64,000 nt of DNA from Pirellulales bacterium. Lineage in GTDB: Bacteria > Planctomycetota > Planctomycetia > Pirellulales > UBA1268. The position numbers were made by a program, and so were the translations under genes. Shown here piece after piece: positions 1 through 9,953 of this stretch. The notes beneath the pieces were generated by a model that saw only the letters and a program-made list of their open reading frames with translations, was not told the origin of the DNA and made no database searches. Position 1 is the first letter of the stretch. Each line of letters opens with the position of its first letter. The stretch is taken from contig JAGYJY010000007.1 of the NCBI GenBank assembly GCA_018401745.1, forward strand, positions 340,636-404,635, in the 5' to 3' direction.

Positions 1-1128
1 GCAGGCGGTGAGGTGGCCCATTTTTCGACCCGGACGGGCGGAGGCCTTGCCGTAGAGATGCAGCCGCACGCCCGGCACCGCCAGGGCTGCGGCCCAGTCG
101 GGCTCGCCGTCGCTCCAGAGCTCACCCAGCAGGTTGGCCATGGCCGCGGGCGACATCTGATCCGTCGCCCCCAGGGGCAGGCCGCAGACCGCCCGCACCT
201 GCTGCTCAAACTGGCTCGTTGCAGCCGCCTCAATCGTGAGATGACCCGAGTTGTGGGGCCTCGGGGCGATCTCATTCACCAGCAGCCGACCATCGCGGGT
301 AAGAAAAAACTCGACGCACGCCACACCGACCAGGCCGAGGGCTGCCGCGATCCGAGAGGCCATATCCTGTGCCTGGGCAGCGATCTCCTCCGAAACTGGA
401 GCGGGGCAGCTGGCAACATCGAGAATGTGGCGGGCGTGGGCGTTGTGCGATGGCGCGAAGGAGGCCGTCGCAGCATCACCGCCGCGAGCCACGACCACAG
501 AGAGCTCCATGGTGAAGTCGACCCAGGCCTCAAGCACGAGCCGATCAGCACCGAGCGACTCCCAAGCGGCATCCAGCTGCGAGCGGTCCGAAAGCCGCAG
601 CTGACCGCGGCCGTCGTAGCCGCAGCTCGCCGTCTTCAGCACGCTCGGCAGGCCGAGGGCTTCCGCAGCCGTGAGGAGTTCCGCGCGGGACGTGATCAGC
701 CGATACGGCGTGGTCGCGAAGCCATGACGGCTCAGAAACGCCTTCTCGCGGCCACGGTCCTGCGTCGTGGCAAGCACGTCGGGCGAGGGATGCACCCGCG
801 TCACCGCGGCCATGGCCCGGCCAGCCTCGGCCGGTACGTTCTCAAACTCAAACGTGACCGCATCAACGCTGGCCGCGACCGCGGCGAGCTGCTCGACATT
901 GCGGTAGTCAACCACCTCGACGCGATCGGCCTGCCTGGCCGCAGGCACGTCGGCGGCATCGCTGATGACCGTGACCCGGTAGCCCATCCGCCGGGCAGCC
1001 ATCGCAAACAGAGCACCGAGCTGCCCACCGCCGAGCACGCCGAGCATGGCCCCTGGCAGCAACGGCTGCTCAAGCTCCCGCGGCGGCTGCCCCTGGGATA
1101 CAGAGCTGGAAGAATCCGGCCGACTCAT
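1..1128 (-). CDS. purK: N5-carboxyaminoimidazole ribonucleotide synthase PurK (3' end beyond window)
   Basis: ATP-grasp enzyme of purine synthesis that carboxylates AIR with bicarbonate to N5-CAIR, the substrate of PurE. The frame stays open from ATG at 1128 to the window edge (376 codons), close to the full family length, so only a short C-terminal tail is missing. An N-terminal nucleotide-binding segment [14 protein letters not shown] lies near residues 28-42, the ATP-grasp loop GYDGRGQ near residue 171, and a metal-site segment [12 protein letters not shown] further on. The start codon overlaps the purE stop by four bases (ATGA), so the two are translationally coupled. A long open frame on the opposite strand is a GC-rich shadow. 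Confidence 0.93.
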   Translation of the reverse strand, partial: MSRPDSSSSVSQGQPPRELEQPLLPGAMLGVLGGGQLGALFAMAARRMGYRVTVISDAADVPAARQADRVEVVDYRNVEQLAAVAASVDAVTFEFENVPAEAGRAMAAVTRVHPSPDVLATTQDRGREKAFLSRHGFATTPYRLITSRAELLTAAEALGLPSVLKTASCGYDGRGQLRLSDRSQLDAAWESLGADRLVLEAWVDFTMELSVVVARGGDAATASFAPSHNAHARHILDVASCPAPVSEEIAAQAQDMASRIAAALGLVGVACVEFFLTRDGRLLVNEIAPRPHNSGHLTIEAAATSQFEQQVRAVCGLPLGATDQMSPAAMANLLGELWSDGEPDWAAALAVPGVRLHLYGKASARPGRKMGHLTAC

Positions 1129-1682
1129 GGGGCGGTGTCCGGCAGTGGTTCTCCCACCTGGTCGGCCATCACCCGCTCCGTCTGCTCCCGACGAAACGCC
1201 TCCAGCTTCTCCCGCAGCCCTGGATCAGAAGTCGCCAGTATGGCGATGGCCAGAAGCCCTGCGTTGGCAGCACCGGCGCGACCAATCGCCAGCGTGGCCA
1301 CGGGAATCCCCGCCGGCATCTGCACGATGGAGAGCAGTGAATCAACGCCATTGAGCACCTTCGACTGCACGGGCACGCCCAGCACCGGCAGCGTGGTCTG
1401 TGCCGCAAGCATGCCTGGGAGGTGGGCTGCGCCGCCGGCCCCGGCAATGATCACACGCAGACCCCGCCCGATCGCCGTCTTGGCGTAGGCGGTGAGCTTG
1501 TCGGGCGTGCGGTGGGCCGAAACCACCTCGCACTCGTGGGGCACGCCAAACTCGATGAGGATATGGACGGTCCGCTCCATCGTCTCCCAGTCGGAGCGGC
1601 TTCCCATCACAACGCCAACGAGTGGCGTCTCAGCAGGCTTTGCCGGGACGGGTTCAGAGGGAGTCGGCAGGGCAGGGGGCAT
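1125..1682 (-). CDS. purE: N5-carboxyaminoimidazole ribonucleotide mutase PurE
   Basis: Class I PurE, 185 aa, which converts N5-CAIR to CAIR. The class signature is clear: [13 protein letters not shown] near residues 23-35, the histidine-containing SAHRTPDKL loop, and the glycine-rich [12 protein letters not shown] segment. The first roughly 18 residues are a Pro/Ala-rich extension before the conserved core, so a later start is possible. It is the first gene of a purE-purK operon with a 4-bp overlap. This pairing is the standard bacterial two-step route, distinct from the single-step class II PurE. Confidence 0.95.
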   Translation of the reverse strand: MPPALPTPSEPVPAKPAETPLVGVVMGSRSDWETMERTVHILIEFGVPHECEVVSAHRTPDKLTAYAKTAIGRGLRVIIAGAGGAAHLPGMLAAQTTLPVLGVPVQSKVLNGVDSLLSIVQMPAGIPVATLAIGRAGAANAGLLAIAILATSDPGLREKLEAFRREQTERVMADQVGEPLPDTAP

Positions 1683-1843
1683 GGGCGTGTGAGAGCAGGA
1701 GGGGCGGCGGAACAGTCGTCGACAACGGCCACAGCGAAAAACGTAAAACCGACTTCCGCCGCCGCCGTCGAGCCCGCATCTTGATGCCCATCACCCGTCG
1801 TTGCAACGCTGTCGACAAAACCAACCGTTCGCGTGAGGCACCC

Positions 1844-2875
1844 ATGCCTGAGATTCTTTCCGTTGCCTGGCAGGCGGGCACTCCATTGCCGCCCGCGAGC
1901 ATCGCTGCGATTCAGCGGGCTGCCGCAACGCTCGCCGGCGGCGGGCTCGTGGCCGTCCCCACCGAAACGGTCTACGGCCTGGCTGCCGTGGCGACCGATC
2001 CCGATGCTGTCGCCAGGATCTTTGCAGCCAAGGGGCGGCCCGCCTCAAATCCGCTGATCGTGCATGTGGCAGATGCCGAGGCCGCCCGGGCCCTGGCCGC
2101 CTCGTGGCCAGACACCGCCGCCCGGTGCGCTGCCTGCCACTGGCCCGGCCCCCTGACGATCGTGCTGCCAGCAGCGGCAGTGGTGCCTGCAATCGTGCGA
2201 GCCGGTGGAGATACGGTGGCCCTACGATGCCCGGAGCATCCGGTCACGGCCAGCCTGCTGCGGATCCTCGGCAGGCCGCTGGCCGCCCCCAGCGCGAATC
2301 GCTCCGGAGCGATTTCACCAACGACCGCAGCCCATGTGGCTGCCAGCCTTGGGAATGCGGTCGATCTGATTCTCGATGGCGGCAGCTGCGATCGCGGCAT
2401 CGAGTCGACCGTGCTCGATCTCACCGACGAGCTGCCGCGGGTCCTCCGGCCCGGGCCAGTTTCGCGTTCTGCGGTTGAGACTGCTCTCGGCTGCAGGGTT
2501 GAAGGACCGGGCGGCACGACGCCTGCCGGCCGCTCGCCAGGACTCCTGCCCAAGCACTACGCCCCCAAGGCTCAGCTGGAGGTCGTGGCCGCCAGCACCG
2601 AGCGTGTTGGCGAACAGCTCCGGCAGGGAGTGGAGGTCGGCTGGCTCACCTGCGGCAGCCTCGATGGCGGCCCGCTTGCCGACAGCTCTCGCTCCGGCAG
2701 GCTGCATCGCATCGACCTTCCCGCTGAGGCAGACAGCTACGCCCGCAGCCTTTATGCCGCGCTCCACCAGCTCGACGCCGCGGGCGTCGACTGCATCATC
2801 GTAGAACGCCCCCCCCAGGAAGAGGCCTGGCAGGCCATTCACGATCGGCTCACCCGGGCCTCGCACCGCGAATGA
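1844..2875 (+). CDS. tsaC: threonylcarbamoyl-AMP synthase (TsaC/Sua5 family)
   Basis: Makes L-threonylcarbamoyladenylate from threonine, bicarbonate and ATP for the t6A37 modification of ANN-decoding tRNAs. At 343 aa this is the long Sua5 type, with a YrdC domain plus a C-terminal Sua5 domain. Visible motifs are the N-terminal VPTETVYGLAA, KGRPASNPLIVHV, and SANRSGAISPT in the YrdC part, then the linker GLLPKHYAPKA before the Sua5 domain. The ATG at 1844 is preceded by GAGG at a suitable distance; an in-frame ATG at 1784 would add a non-conserved leader. It is divergent from purEK. Confidence 0.92.
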   Translation: MPEILSVAWQAGTPLPPASIAAIQRAAATLAGGGLVAVPTETVYGLAAVATDPDAVARIFAAKGRPASNPLIVHVADAEAARALAASWPDTAARCAACHWPGPLTIVLPAAAVVPAIVRAGGDTVALRCPEHPVTASLLRILGRPLAAPSANRSGAISPTTAAHVAASLGNAVDLILDGGSCDRGIESTVLDLTDELPRVLRPGPVSRSAVETALGCRVEGPGGTTPAGRSPGLLPKHYAPKAQLEVVAASTERVGEQLRQGVEVGWLTCGSLDGGPLADSSRSGRLHRIDLPAEADSYARSLYAALHQLDAAGVDCIIVERPPQEEAWQAIHDRLTRASHRE

Positions 2876-2925
2876 AACCGCCGCTGATGCCGCGACAGGA
2901 AAGCAGACGTGGGCAAGCCGGCCGC

Positions 2926-3846
2926 TCAGGCTGCCGTGGCTTTGGTGCCCATGATCTCGGCCAAGGCCTCGGTGATGAGGGGGTAGCGGAAGCGGAATCC
3001 ACTCTCAAGAGCCACCTTTGGCAGCACCCGCTGGGAGTGGAAGAGCACCTGCGCAAACTCACCAAAGGCCAGCCGCAGGCCAAAATAGGGCACTGGCACC
3101 ACCGCCGGACGGCCAACAGCAGCTGCCAGCGCTGTGGTGAACTCGCTGTTGCGGACAGGGTTTGGGGCAACAGCGTTCATCGCTCCCCGCAGCGACGGCG
3201 TTGTGGCCGCGTGCACATAGAGGCTGGCGAGGTCGGCGACGTGGATCCAGGGCATCCACTGCTTGCCGTTGCCGAGAGGCCCACCGGCGCCCATCTTAAA
3301 CGGGGTGAGCATCCGGCCGAGCGCTCCGCCACCAGTTCCCAAGGCAATGCCCGTGCGAGCAGTCACGACTCGCACGCCACTCGCCTCAGCCGCCATCGCC
3401 TCGGCCTCCCAGTCGACGCACACACCGGCAAGAAAGTCCTTGGCGGGCGGCGCGGTCTCGGTCAGTTCCGCATCGCCGCGATTGCCGTAGTAGCCAACGG
3501 CCGAAGCCGACACCAGCGTCGCCGGCCGCGTGTCGAGGGCCGCGATTCCCTGCACCAGATGCCGCGTCCCTATCAGGCGGCTGTCGCGAATCCGCGCCTT
3601 CTGGGCTGCTGACCAACGCCCCTCGGCAACCGATTCCCCGGCGAGATGAAAGACCGTATCGACCCCGTCAAATGCGTCCGCCGGAGGCGGCCCCTGCATC
3701 GGATCCCAGGCGTAGATCCGGCTGGTGAGCGTGCCGATCGCGTCCCTCGCCCGCTCAGGACTGCGGGTGAGCACGACCGGCTCGTTCAGGAGGCGAAGAA
3801 GGCGGGGGCCAACAAAGCCCGTAGCACCGGTGACAACCGCTCGCAT
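2926..3846 (-). CDS. TIGR01777 family NAD(P)-dependent sugar epimerase-like protein
   Basis: Short-chain dehydrogenase/extended-SDR protein of the YfcH type, 306 aa. It has an N-terminal Rossmann motif VTGATGFVGPRLL, the HLAGESVAEGRWS segment typical of this family, the catalytic-like SASAVGYYGN, and a C-terminal SQRVLPKVALESGFRFRYP region (DUF1731-like). The reaction is not known for most members. The ATG at 3846 directly begins the Rossmann strand and has GGAAAG upstream; an upstream start would add nine residues. It converges with tsaC, with about 50 bp between the stops. Confidence 0.88.
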   Translation of the reverse strand: MRAVVTGATGFVGPRLLRLLNEPVVLTRSPERARDAIGTLTSRIYAWDPMQGPPPADAFDGVDTVFHLAGESVAEGRWSAAQKARIRDSRLIGTRHLVQGIAALDTRPATLVSASAVGYYGNRGDAELTETAPPAKDFLAGVCVDWEAEAMAAEASGVRVVTARTGIALGTGGGALGRMLTPFKMGAGGPLGNGKQWMPWIHVADLASLYVHAATTPSLRGAMNAVAPNPVRNSEFTTALAAAVGRPAVVPVPYFGLRLAFGEFAQVLFHSQRVLPKVALESGFRFRYPLITEALAEIMGTKATAA

Positions 3847-3998
3847 CAGGTTCTTTCCTCGTGGAGACAGCACGCGGCAACTGATGCCGAAGGGACACGA
3901 CTCTCAACGCTGGTGCATCGCACCAAGGGATTTCCCGTGCCTGGCAGATTACCTGTGGGGGATTGTAGACAGCCTCGCCGAAAGCAAAACGGGGAAAA

Positions 3999-4028
3999 GC
4001 AAAGGCTCCCCTTTCGGAGAGCCTTTGC
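3999..4028 (-). terminator. hairpin terminator downstream of the 4102-4869 gene
   Basis: A perfect 10-bp inverted repeat (GCAAAGGCTC...GAGCCTTTGC) with a 10-base loop. Read on the minus strand it is followed by TTTTCCCCGTTTTG. It sits between the stop of the exported-protein gene at 4102 and the epimerase start at 3846, so it probably ends the upstream minus-strand transcript. Confidence 0.7.
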
Positions 4029-4101
4029 TCGGTCATCAGCTTTGACGTGCTGGCTGCAGCGGTCTTCGTGGGCGGAAGCCAACACAGCAGCCAGCGACAG
4101 A

Positions 4102-4869
4102 TCACGAACCGGGGAACCGGGCCTCGTGGGCCAGACTCGTGAGGAATGTCCTCGCGGTGCCGTAGTCGCCGGCAGCATACTTGTCGACCCGCTCCCTGAG
4201 TGCGTCAGCGAAACTGTTGACCGCCTCTTGAATCTCTTGAAACTGGTCGTAGGAGACGCTGCCGCCAGACGAGGCTCGCTCGGCGAAGAGGCGGTCGACG
4301 TTTTCCCTGTACGGATCGAACTCCGTGTCGGTGAGCACGAGCGGATAGGTGATGTGACCGGTCACCGGATCGAGTTGGGTCGTCGTCAGGCGGGCCGGAG
4401 CTCGCTTGTGGGCCAGCCGGATTGCCTGCTCTTGGGTGATCGGCGGGCCCCGCTCTTCGGCACGGGCCTCACGGTTGGTCTTCCGCATGTCGAAGTAGGT
4501 GTTCGTCCACTTCTCACGGTTGTCGATCTCCATGCTCTTGGCATCTTCCCAGTTCTTCGCAGCTTCGGAGTTTTGCAGGTTCGCATACCCCTCTGAGCGA
4601 ATCACCTGGGCCATGCCGTAGGCAGCTCCCTGCTGGGCCGTGGAGGCGTAGCCGCCCATCCTGCCAAAGCCGCCCCACTGTGCCTCTGCCGTGGCTGGAA
4701 CAAATGCCGCCACGAGGGGTGCGATAAGCAGGCACATCCCGGAAACAAGGCTGCGGCCGCCGGCTGGCCGCGGCCCGCGAATGTCGCTGCGCGTCGTCGC
4801 AGCTCGAAGTGCCCCAGACGATTCCCCGAACCGCTGACAGGTGGTTTCCACAGTCAGGCCTCCACGCAT
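4102..4869 (-). CDS. exported protein of unknown function
   Basis: I do not recognise a family. The 255-aa product has a long basic N-region, then a hydrophobic stretch (SGMCLLIAPLVAAFVPATAEAQ) that looks like a signal peptide ending in an Ala-x-Ala site near residue 63. The mature part begins WGGFGRMGGYASTAQQG and is helical and charged, with DMRKTNREAR and LFAERASSGGSVSYDQF segments, and no cysteines that would suggest metal binding. The start at 4869 was chosen because AGGAG lies just upstream; an in-frame ATG at 5004 lacks such a site. It is monocistronic, with a hairpin terminator at 3999-4028. Confidence 0.75.
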   Translation of the reverse strand: MRGGLTVETTCQRFGESSGALRAATTRSDIRGPRPAGGRSLVSGMCLLIAPLVAAFVPATAEAQWGGFGRMGGYASTAQQGAAYGMAQVIRSEGYANLQNSEAAKNWEDAKSMEIDNREKWTNTYFDMRKTNREARAEERGPPITQEQAIRLAHKRAPARLTTTQLDPVTGHITYPLVLTDTEFDPYRENVDRLFAERASSGGSVSYDQFQEIQEAVNSFADALRERVDKYAAGDYGTARTFLTSLAHEARFPGS

Positions 4870-5056
4870 TGTTTTCTCCTCTGCCTCGCCACGCTCGAGC
4901 AAGGCTCCATCAAGGCGGTCTTCGCCGATGACAAACTTTCGAAGTATACTTCGGAACCGGGAAGGGGTCATTGCGAAAAAGCGGAAATCTCCCCCTCCCT
5001 CCACCTATCCGATCACCTGACCGAACTTCTCTGTCGCCCTCCAGCGGAGATCCCTC

Positions 5057-7102
5057 ATGCTGTCGTGTTCGCTGAACCGTTTCACCTGCTCGCCGCGGGC
5101 TGGCCTGTTGGTCGCCTCGCTCTCGTTCGGCCTGTTCGCCACGGGCTGTAGCGGCTCCAAGGAGCCTGTGGAGCCGGCCGCTCCCCCGGCAGACGTGGAA
5201 GAGACCAGCAGCGAGCCCGCTCCAGCTGTCGAAGCGGCAGAATCCGTCGAGCCCGCAGCCTCGGAGCCCGCGACTGAGGCGGCTGCTGCTGCAACATTAG
5301 AAACCGAATCGGCAACAGAGGAGCCGCTGGAGAAGCAGCTTTCCGAGGCCGACTCGGCGGCAGACTTGATCGCAATGATCGACCAGGCCGCTCAAAAACG
5401 AGGCGGCGGTAAGGAAGCGTTGCAGCAGATCGTTGACGCGACCGAGTCCGACCGATCGGATGTCCGCTGGCACGCGGCCCGCGCGATCGGCATGATCGGC
5501 GAGGACGCGATCGATGAAATGCCCGTGCTGATCAAACTGCTCGCAGATGAGGATGCGGTGGTGGCTGCCCAGGCAGCTTCCGCGATTGGCATGGTTCGTG
5601 ACGACGACGATCGCAGCAACGACGAACTGGATGACGCCGCCAAGACTCACTACGCCGACGCCACCAAGGCGCTCGTGAAGCGAATCGTGCATCCAGACGC
5701 CCGTGTGCGACGGGTGAGCATTCGAGCGTTGTCAAAGCTCGCGCCGCCTGTCGACATGATTGTTCCACTGGTGGCCAAGCAGCTTGCTGATGAAGATCCG
5801 TCGGTGGTGATGCCGGCGTTGCACACGATGGCCGATGCGGGTTCTGCCGCCGTGCCCTTTCTGATCGAGTCGCTGGCAGAGCCGAAGTCGCGCTACTGGG
5901 CAAGCGTGGTGCTGGCTGAAATCGGCCCCGAAGCGGGGCCAGCAGTGCCGGCTCTCCTGCAGATCGCCGAGGCCGGCGATGGTGAGCCCGAAGAGCGAAT
6001 GCAGGCAATCCTCGCACTGGCGGCTATCGGTGATGAGGCTGCCGCGAAAGCGGGAGGCCCGTTGGCAACGCTCGCCAGCAGCGAAAAGGGCCCAGTGCAG
6101 TTTGCCGCGGTGTATGCCTGCGGCGTGCTGCGAGCTGCGGAAGCCGCAGACGCCCTCGAAGCGGTTGCGACATCCGAGGTGCCCTTCCTCTCGGCGATTG
6201 CCACATGGGGCCTTGCCCGCATCCATCCTGACGACGCCACGCGAGTCACGGCTGCTTATGACAAGCTGATGGCTGGCATGCAGGACGAGAATCCCGCGTT
6301 GCGTCAGGCGAGTGTTACCGGGCTCTCTGACATTGAAGACAACCTTTCGGCCGAGCAGCGTGCCTCGCTGGCGGCAAAACTGACCGTCGGCATTCAGGAT
6401 GCTGCGGCAGCCGTTCGCGAAGCCGCAGCGGCAGCACTCGTGCGGCTCGGCAGCGACGCAGTTCCCGCGCTTGTGGCCCTGCTTGACAAAGATGGCGAGC
6501 AGCAGCAGCTCGGCTTGGAACTGCTGGCCACGATTGGCCCGCCGGCAGTCGACGGCTTCGGTCCGGCCCTCGACACGCTTCTGGGCAGTGAGGACGTGCT
6601 CGTGCAGGCCGACGCCGCGTTTGCCCTCGGCGCGATGGCCCGCGCAGAGGGTGATGATGAAACCGCGATCGACGCCTCCCTGGCCGACAAGGCCGTTGGC
6701 CCGATGGTGGAAATCGTCACGGCCGCCGATACGCCAGACGAGGTTCGCTACACGACGATCTACGCACTGGGCAAGTTTGGCGGTCTCGCATCCCCAGCAA
6801 CCGAGAGCCTGCGAAAGCTCGCAGAGAGCGACGACGTGCTCCTGGCAACCGTCGCGGCCTGGGCGGGACTCAAGATTGAGCCCGAAAACAAAGAACTCTA
6901 CGAGCAAGCGATCCCGCTGCTGGAGAAGGCCCTCCGCTCCGAGCGCGAACTCGCTCGTCTCGAGGCCGCAGTCACCCTCGGCGAAATCGGTGGCGACGCC
7001 GCCACCTCCGTGCCGCTACTGGAACTCGTCAGCGAAGACGACCCGTCTCGCTCCGTGCGGAACGCCGCGGCAGCTGCCGTGAAGAAGATCAACGCCGGCT
7101 AA
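5057..7102 (+). CDS. HEAT-repeat lipoprotein
   Basis: 681-aa envelope protein. The N-terminus is a lipoprotein signal peptide with lipobox FATGC (Cys near residue 31), then an acidic Glu/Ala/Pro-rich linker to about residue 95. The rest is a solenoid of HEAT-like repeats with recurring patterns such as VRWHAARAIGMIGEDA, VVAAQAASAIG and VREAAAAALVRLG. Such repeats bind protein partners, and nothing here indicates an enzyme. It starts about 50 bp after the divergent promoter region shared with the 4869 gene. The ligand is unknown. Confidence 0.88.
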   Translation: MLSCSLNRFTCSPRAGLLVASLSFGLFATGCSGSKEPVEPAAPPADVEETSSEPAPAVEAAESVEPAASEPATEAAAAATLETESATEEPLEKQLSEADSAADLIAMIDQAAQKRGGGKEALQQIVDATESDRSDVRWHAARAIGMIGEDAIDEMPVLIKLLADEDAVVAAQAASAIGMVRDDDDRSNDELDDAAKTHYADATKALVKRIVHPDARVRRVSIRALSKLAPPVDMIVPLVAKQLADEDPSVVMPALHTMADAGSAAVPFLIESLAEPKSRYWASVVLAEIGPEAGPAVPALLQIAEAGDGEPEERMQAILALAAIGDEAAAKAGGPLATLASSEKGPVQFAAVYACGVLRAAEAADALEAVATSEVPFLSAIATWGLARIHPDDATRVTAAYDKLMAGMQDENPALRQASVTGLSDIEDNLSAEQRASLAAKLTVGIQDAAAAVREAAAAALVRLGSDAVPALVALLDKDGEQQQLGLELLATIGPPAVDGFGPALDTLLGSEDVLVQADAAFALGAMARAEGDDETAIDASLADKAVGPMVEIVTAADTPDEVRYTTIYALGKFGGLASPATESLRKLAESDDVLLATVAAWAGLKIEPENKELYEQAIPLLEKALRSERELARLEAAVTLGEIGGDAATSVPLLELVSEDDPSRSVRNAAAAAVKKINAG

Positions 7103-7317
7103 AGCCACCCGCTGGCTCACCCCGAGCGACCCACCCTCGCGGATTCTGCGGACTGGACGAGTCGCACGCCCTGGCGAGAGGCGGCTTCAGCGCCGCCGCC
7201 TCATTTTCCGATGGAGATGCTGGACAGCGGGTGGGCAGGCCGTGCGAGGAAGGTGCGCCCTGCAACGCTCGCGTCTCGTTGTCATGGAAGAAACGAGAGG
7301 GGCCATCAGGGAACGAC

Positions 7318-7848
7318 ATGGGACGCGCATTCGGGCTGTTCGGGAAGATCTGGCTCAACAACTTTGTGAAGCCGGTCGAAGAGCGGGTGTTGATGAAATA
7401 CCTGCTTGAGCATGATGTCGAGCGGCTGCTCGAGATCGGTGTCGGCACGCTGGAGCGGACCGAGCGGCTCCTCGGAGCCGGATCGTCGCGGCCCGTTCGC
7501 TATGTCGGGATCGACCCCTTTGAGTCGCGGCTTCCCAGCGACCCGCCCGGGGTGTCGTTGAAAGAGGCCCATCGCAGGCTCACCAAGCAGGCACAGGTTC
7601 AGCTGGTGCCGGGGCCGGTGGACGCCACGCTTGCCCGCGTGAGCAACCATATCGGTGTGTTCGACATGGTGATCGTTGCCAGTGGTCTTGAGGACCGCAG
7701 TCTTGAGCGGGTGTGGTTCTTCGTGAGGCGGCTGGTGAGGCCCACGTCGGCGGTTTTCCGGCAGACGGCTGAGGGGAAATGGACGCAGCTTTCCCGCGAC
7801 GAGTTGGATGCCAAATCGAGGCAGATTCTGGGCCGCCAGGCTGCATAG
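7318..7848 (+). CDS. SAM-methyltransferase-like hypothetical protein
   Basis: 176-aa soluble protein. It contains LLEIGVGTLERTERLL, which resembles the glycine-rich SAM-binding motif I, followed by RYVGIDPFESR at the position of the acidic motif II, and DMVIVASGLEDRSLERVW at the motif IV position. No substrate motif is visible. The ATG at 7318 follows AGGGA at good spacing; the open frame extends 29 codons upstream without such a signal. It lies about 60 bp before leuC on the same strand. I infer a methyltransferase fold with moderate confidence; activity is not shown. Confidence 0.65.
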   Translation: MGRAFGLFGKIWLNNFVKPVEERVLMKYLLEHDVERLLEIGVGTLERTERLLGAGSSRPVRYVGIDPFESRLPSDPPGVSLKEAHRRLTKQAQVQLVPGPVDATLARVSNHIGVFDMVIVASGLEDRSLERVWFFVRRLVRPTSAVFRQTAEGKWTQLSRDELDAKSRQILGRQAA

Positions 7849-7905
7849 CCCGCGGGAAAGCGGTGGGCGTGGTGGAGGCAGGCGGGTCTGGCTAGAGTGG
7901 TGGGC

Positions 7906-9315
7906 ATGGCTACACCACGCTCACTTCTCGACAAGATCTGGGATCAGCATGTGGTCTGTGCGCCCGCAGGCGAGCAGCCGCTGATCTACATCGACCTGCA
8001 CCTCGTTCACGAGGTGACCAGCCCCCAGGCGTTTGAAGGCCTCAGGCTGGCTGGCCGCAAAGTCCGCCGCCCGGGGAAAACGTTTGCCACGCCAGACCAC
8101 AATGTGCCGACGACTGATCGCAGTCTTCCGATTGCGGATCCGATCAGCCGCCAGCAGATCGACACGCTGCGGAACAACTGCCGCGAGTTTGGCGTTCGGC
8201 TGTTCGACCTCGATGATGCCGACCAGGGGATTGTGCATGTGATCGGCCCGGAAATGGGGCTGACACAGCCGGGCATGACGATCGTCTGCGGCGACAGCCA
8301 CACGGCGACCCACGGGGCTCTCGGGGCGTTGGCCTTCGGCATCGGCACCAGCGAGGTGGAGCATGTGCTGGCGACGCAGACGCTGCGGCAGAGCAAGCCG
8401 AAGTCGCTGGAACTACGAGTGGAAGGGGAACTGGCTCCTGGCGTCACCGCCAAAGACCTGGTGCTGTTTCTGATCGGGAAGATCTCGACGGAAGGCGGCA
8501 CAGGCTCAGTGATTGAATACACCGGGCCGTGCATTCGCCGGCTGTCGATGGAGCAGCGGATGACCGTCTGCAACATGTCGATCGAAGGGGGAGCCCGGGC
8601 CGGTATGATCGCTCCCGACGCAACCACGTTCGACTATCTGCGTGGCCGCGACTTTGCTCCGCACAACTTTGACGCGGCGGTCGCGAAATGGGAGCTGTTG
8701 GCGAGCGACCCTGGCTGCCACTATGACCGCACGGAAGTTTTCAATGGGGCCGATGTCGTGCCGCAGGTCACCTGGGGCACGAATCCGGCTCAGGTGGTGG
8801 GCGTGGATGCTGTCGTCCCCGATCCTGCCAGCCTGACAACCGCCGCCGATCGCGATTCAGCCACCCGAGCCCTGGAGTACATGGGCCTTGCAGGCGGCGC
8901 AAAGATTACCGACATCCCACTCGACCGCGTGTTTATTGGGTCGTGCACCAACAGCCGCATCGAAGACCTGCGAGAGGCGGCGCGGGTGGTTCGGGGCTAT
9001 CGCGTGGCCTCGAGCATCAGTGCGATGGTGGTTCCCGGGAGCGGCCGTGTGAAGCGGCAGGCAGAGGCAGAAGGGCTCGACAGCATCTTTCGAGAGGCGG
9101 GCTTCGACTGGCGGGAAGCCGGCTGCAGCATGTGCCTGGGGATGAACCCCGACACCCTGGCGGTTGGCGAGCGGTGTGCCTCGACGAGCAACCGCAACTT
9201 TGAAGGCCGGCAGGGCAAGGGGGGCCGCACCCATCTTGTCTCGCCATCCATGGCCGCTGCGGCAGCCATCAACGGCCATTTCACCGATATTCGCGGCTGG
9301 AACTACAACGGCTGA
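7906..9315 (+). CDS. leuC: 3-isopropylmalate dehydratase large subunit LeuC
   Basis: 469-aa aconitase-family subunit that isomerises 2-isopropylmalate to 3-isopropylmalate in leucine synthesis. The three [4Fe-4S] cysteines are visible in [14 protein letters not shown] and [33 protein letters not shown] and [21 protein letters not shown] are active-site segments. The ATG at 7906 gives the usual N-terminus ([16 protein letters not shown]); GTG codons just upstream are alternatives. leuD follows 41 bp downstream, making the heterodimer operon. Confidence 0.97.
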   Translation: MATPRSLLDKIWDQHVVCAPAGEQPLIYIDLHLVHEVTSPQAFEGLRLAGRKVRRPGKTFATPDHNVPTTDRSLPIADPISRQQIDTLRNNCREFGVRLFDLDDADQGIVHVIGPEMGLTQPGMTIVCGDSHTATHGALGALAFGIGTSEVEHVLATQTLRQSKPKSLELRVEGELAPGVTAKDLVLFLIGKISTEGGTGSVIEYTGPCIRRLSMEQRMTVCNMSIEGGARAGMIAPDATTFDYLRGRDFAPHNFDAAVAKWELLASDPGCHYDRTEVFNGADVVPQVTWGTNPAQVVGVDAVVPDPASLTTAADRDSATRALEYMGLAGGAKITDIPLDRVFIGSCTNSRIEDLREAARVVRGYRVASSISAMVVPGSGRVKRQAEAEGLDSIFREAGFDWREAGCSMCLGMNPDTLAVGERCASTSNRNFEGRQGKGGRTHLVSPSMAAAAAINGHFTDIRGWNYNG

Positions 9316-9356
9316 TCCCGCCAGAGGCAGCAGCAGAAAGGACACACGCCCTTCTT

Positions 9357-9953
9357 ATGGAACCGTTCACGATCCACACCGGTGTCGTTGCTGCCCTCGA
9401 TCGGGCCAATGTCGACACCGACCAGATCATCCCCAAGCAGTTCCTCAAGCGGATCGAGCGGACGGGCTTTGGTGAGTTTCTCTTTTTCGACTGGAGATTT
9501 CTCGCAGACGGCTCGCCCAACCCAGACTTCGAGCTCAATGCTCCCGAACTGGCCGACGCGAGCATCCTGCTAGCCCGCCGCAACTTCGGCTGCGGTTCGA
9601 GCCGAGAGCATGCCCCCTGGGCGTTGGGCGACTATGGCTTTCGAGTGGTGATCGCTCCTACCTTTGCCGACATCTTCTATTCCAACTGCTTTCAGAATGG
9701 AATCCTGCCGATTCGGCTGGAGGAGACCGATGTCGATGAGCTGTTTCGCCGCAGCGAAGCGGGGCCCTCTCGGCTGACAGTCGATCTCACGACGCAGACC
9801 ATCAGCGATGACTCGGGCTTCTCGCGAGGTTTCGAGATCGATGCTTTCCGCCGTCGCAGCCTGCTTGAGGGGCTTGATGCGATCGGCCTCACCCTGCAGC
9901 ATGCGGCCGCGATCGACGAGTGGGAGCAGGCCCATGGCGTGCCGCAGGGCTGA
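9357..9953 (+). CDS. leuD: 3-isopropylmalate dehydratase small subunit LeuD
   Basis: 198-aa swivel-domain subunit that pairs with LeuC. Family landmarks are [16 protein letters not shown] near the N-terminus, [20 protein letters not shown] around residue 78, and [16 protein letters not shown]. Length matches the family. The final codons overlap the start of the next gene (ATG at 9934) by 20 bp, suggesting one transcript. Confidence 0.97.
   Translation: MEPFTIHTGVVAALDRANVDTDQIIPKQFLKRIERTGFGEFLFFDWRFLADGSPNPDFELNAPELADASILLARRNFGCGSSREHAPWALGDYGFRVVIAPTFADIFYSNCFQNGILPIRLEETDVDELFRRSEAGPSRLTVDLTTQTISDDSGFSRGFEIDAFRRRSLLEGLDAIGLTLQHAAAIDEWEQAHGVPQG

Noticed and set aside
13..1488. 491-codon open frame on the plus strand
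   Set aside because: Antisense to purK and purE, low-complexity Arg/Gly/His-rich, no family features; a shadow of GC-rich codon bias.
5732..6907. 391-codon minus-strand frame
   Set aside because: Antisense to the HEAT-repeat gene; composition is that of a shadow frame.
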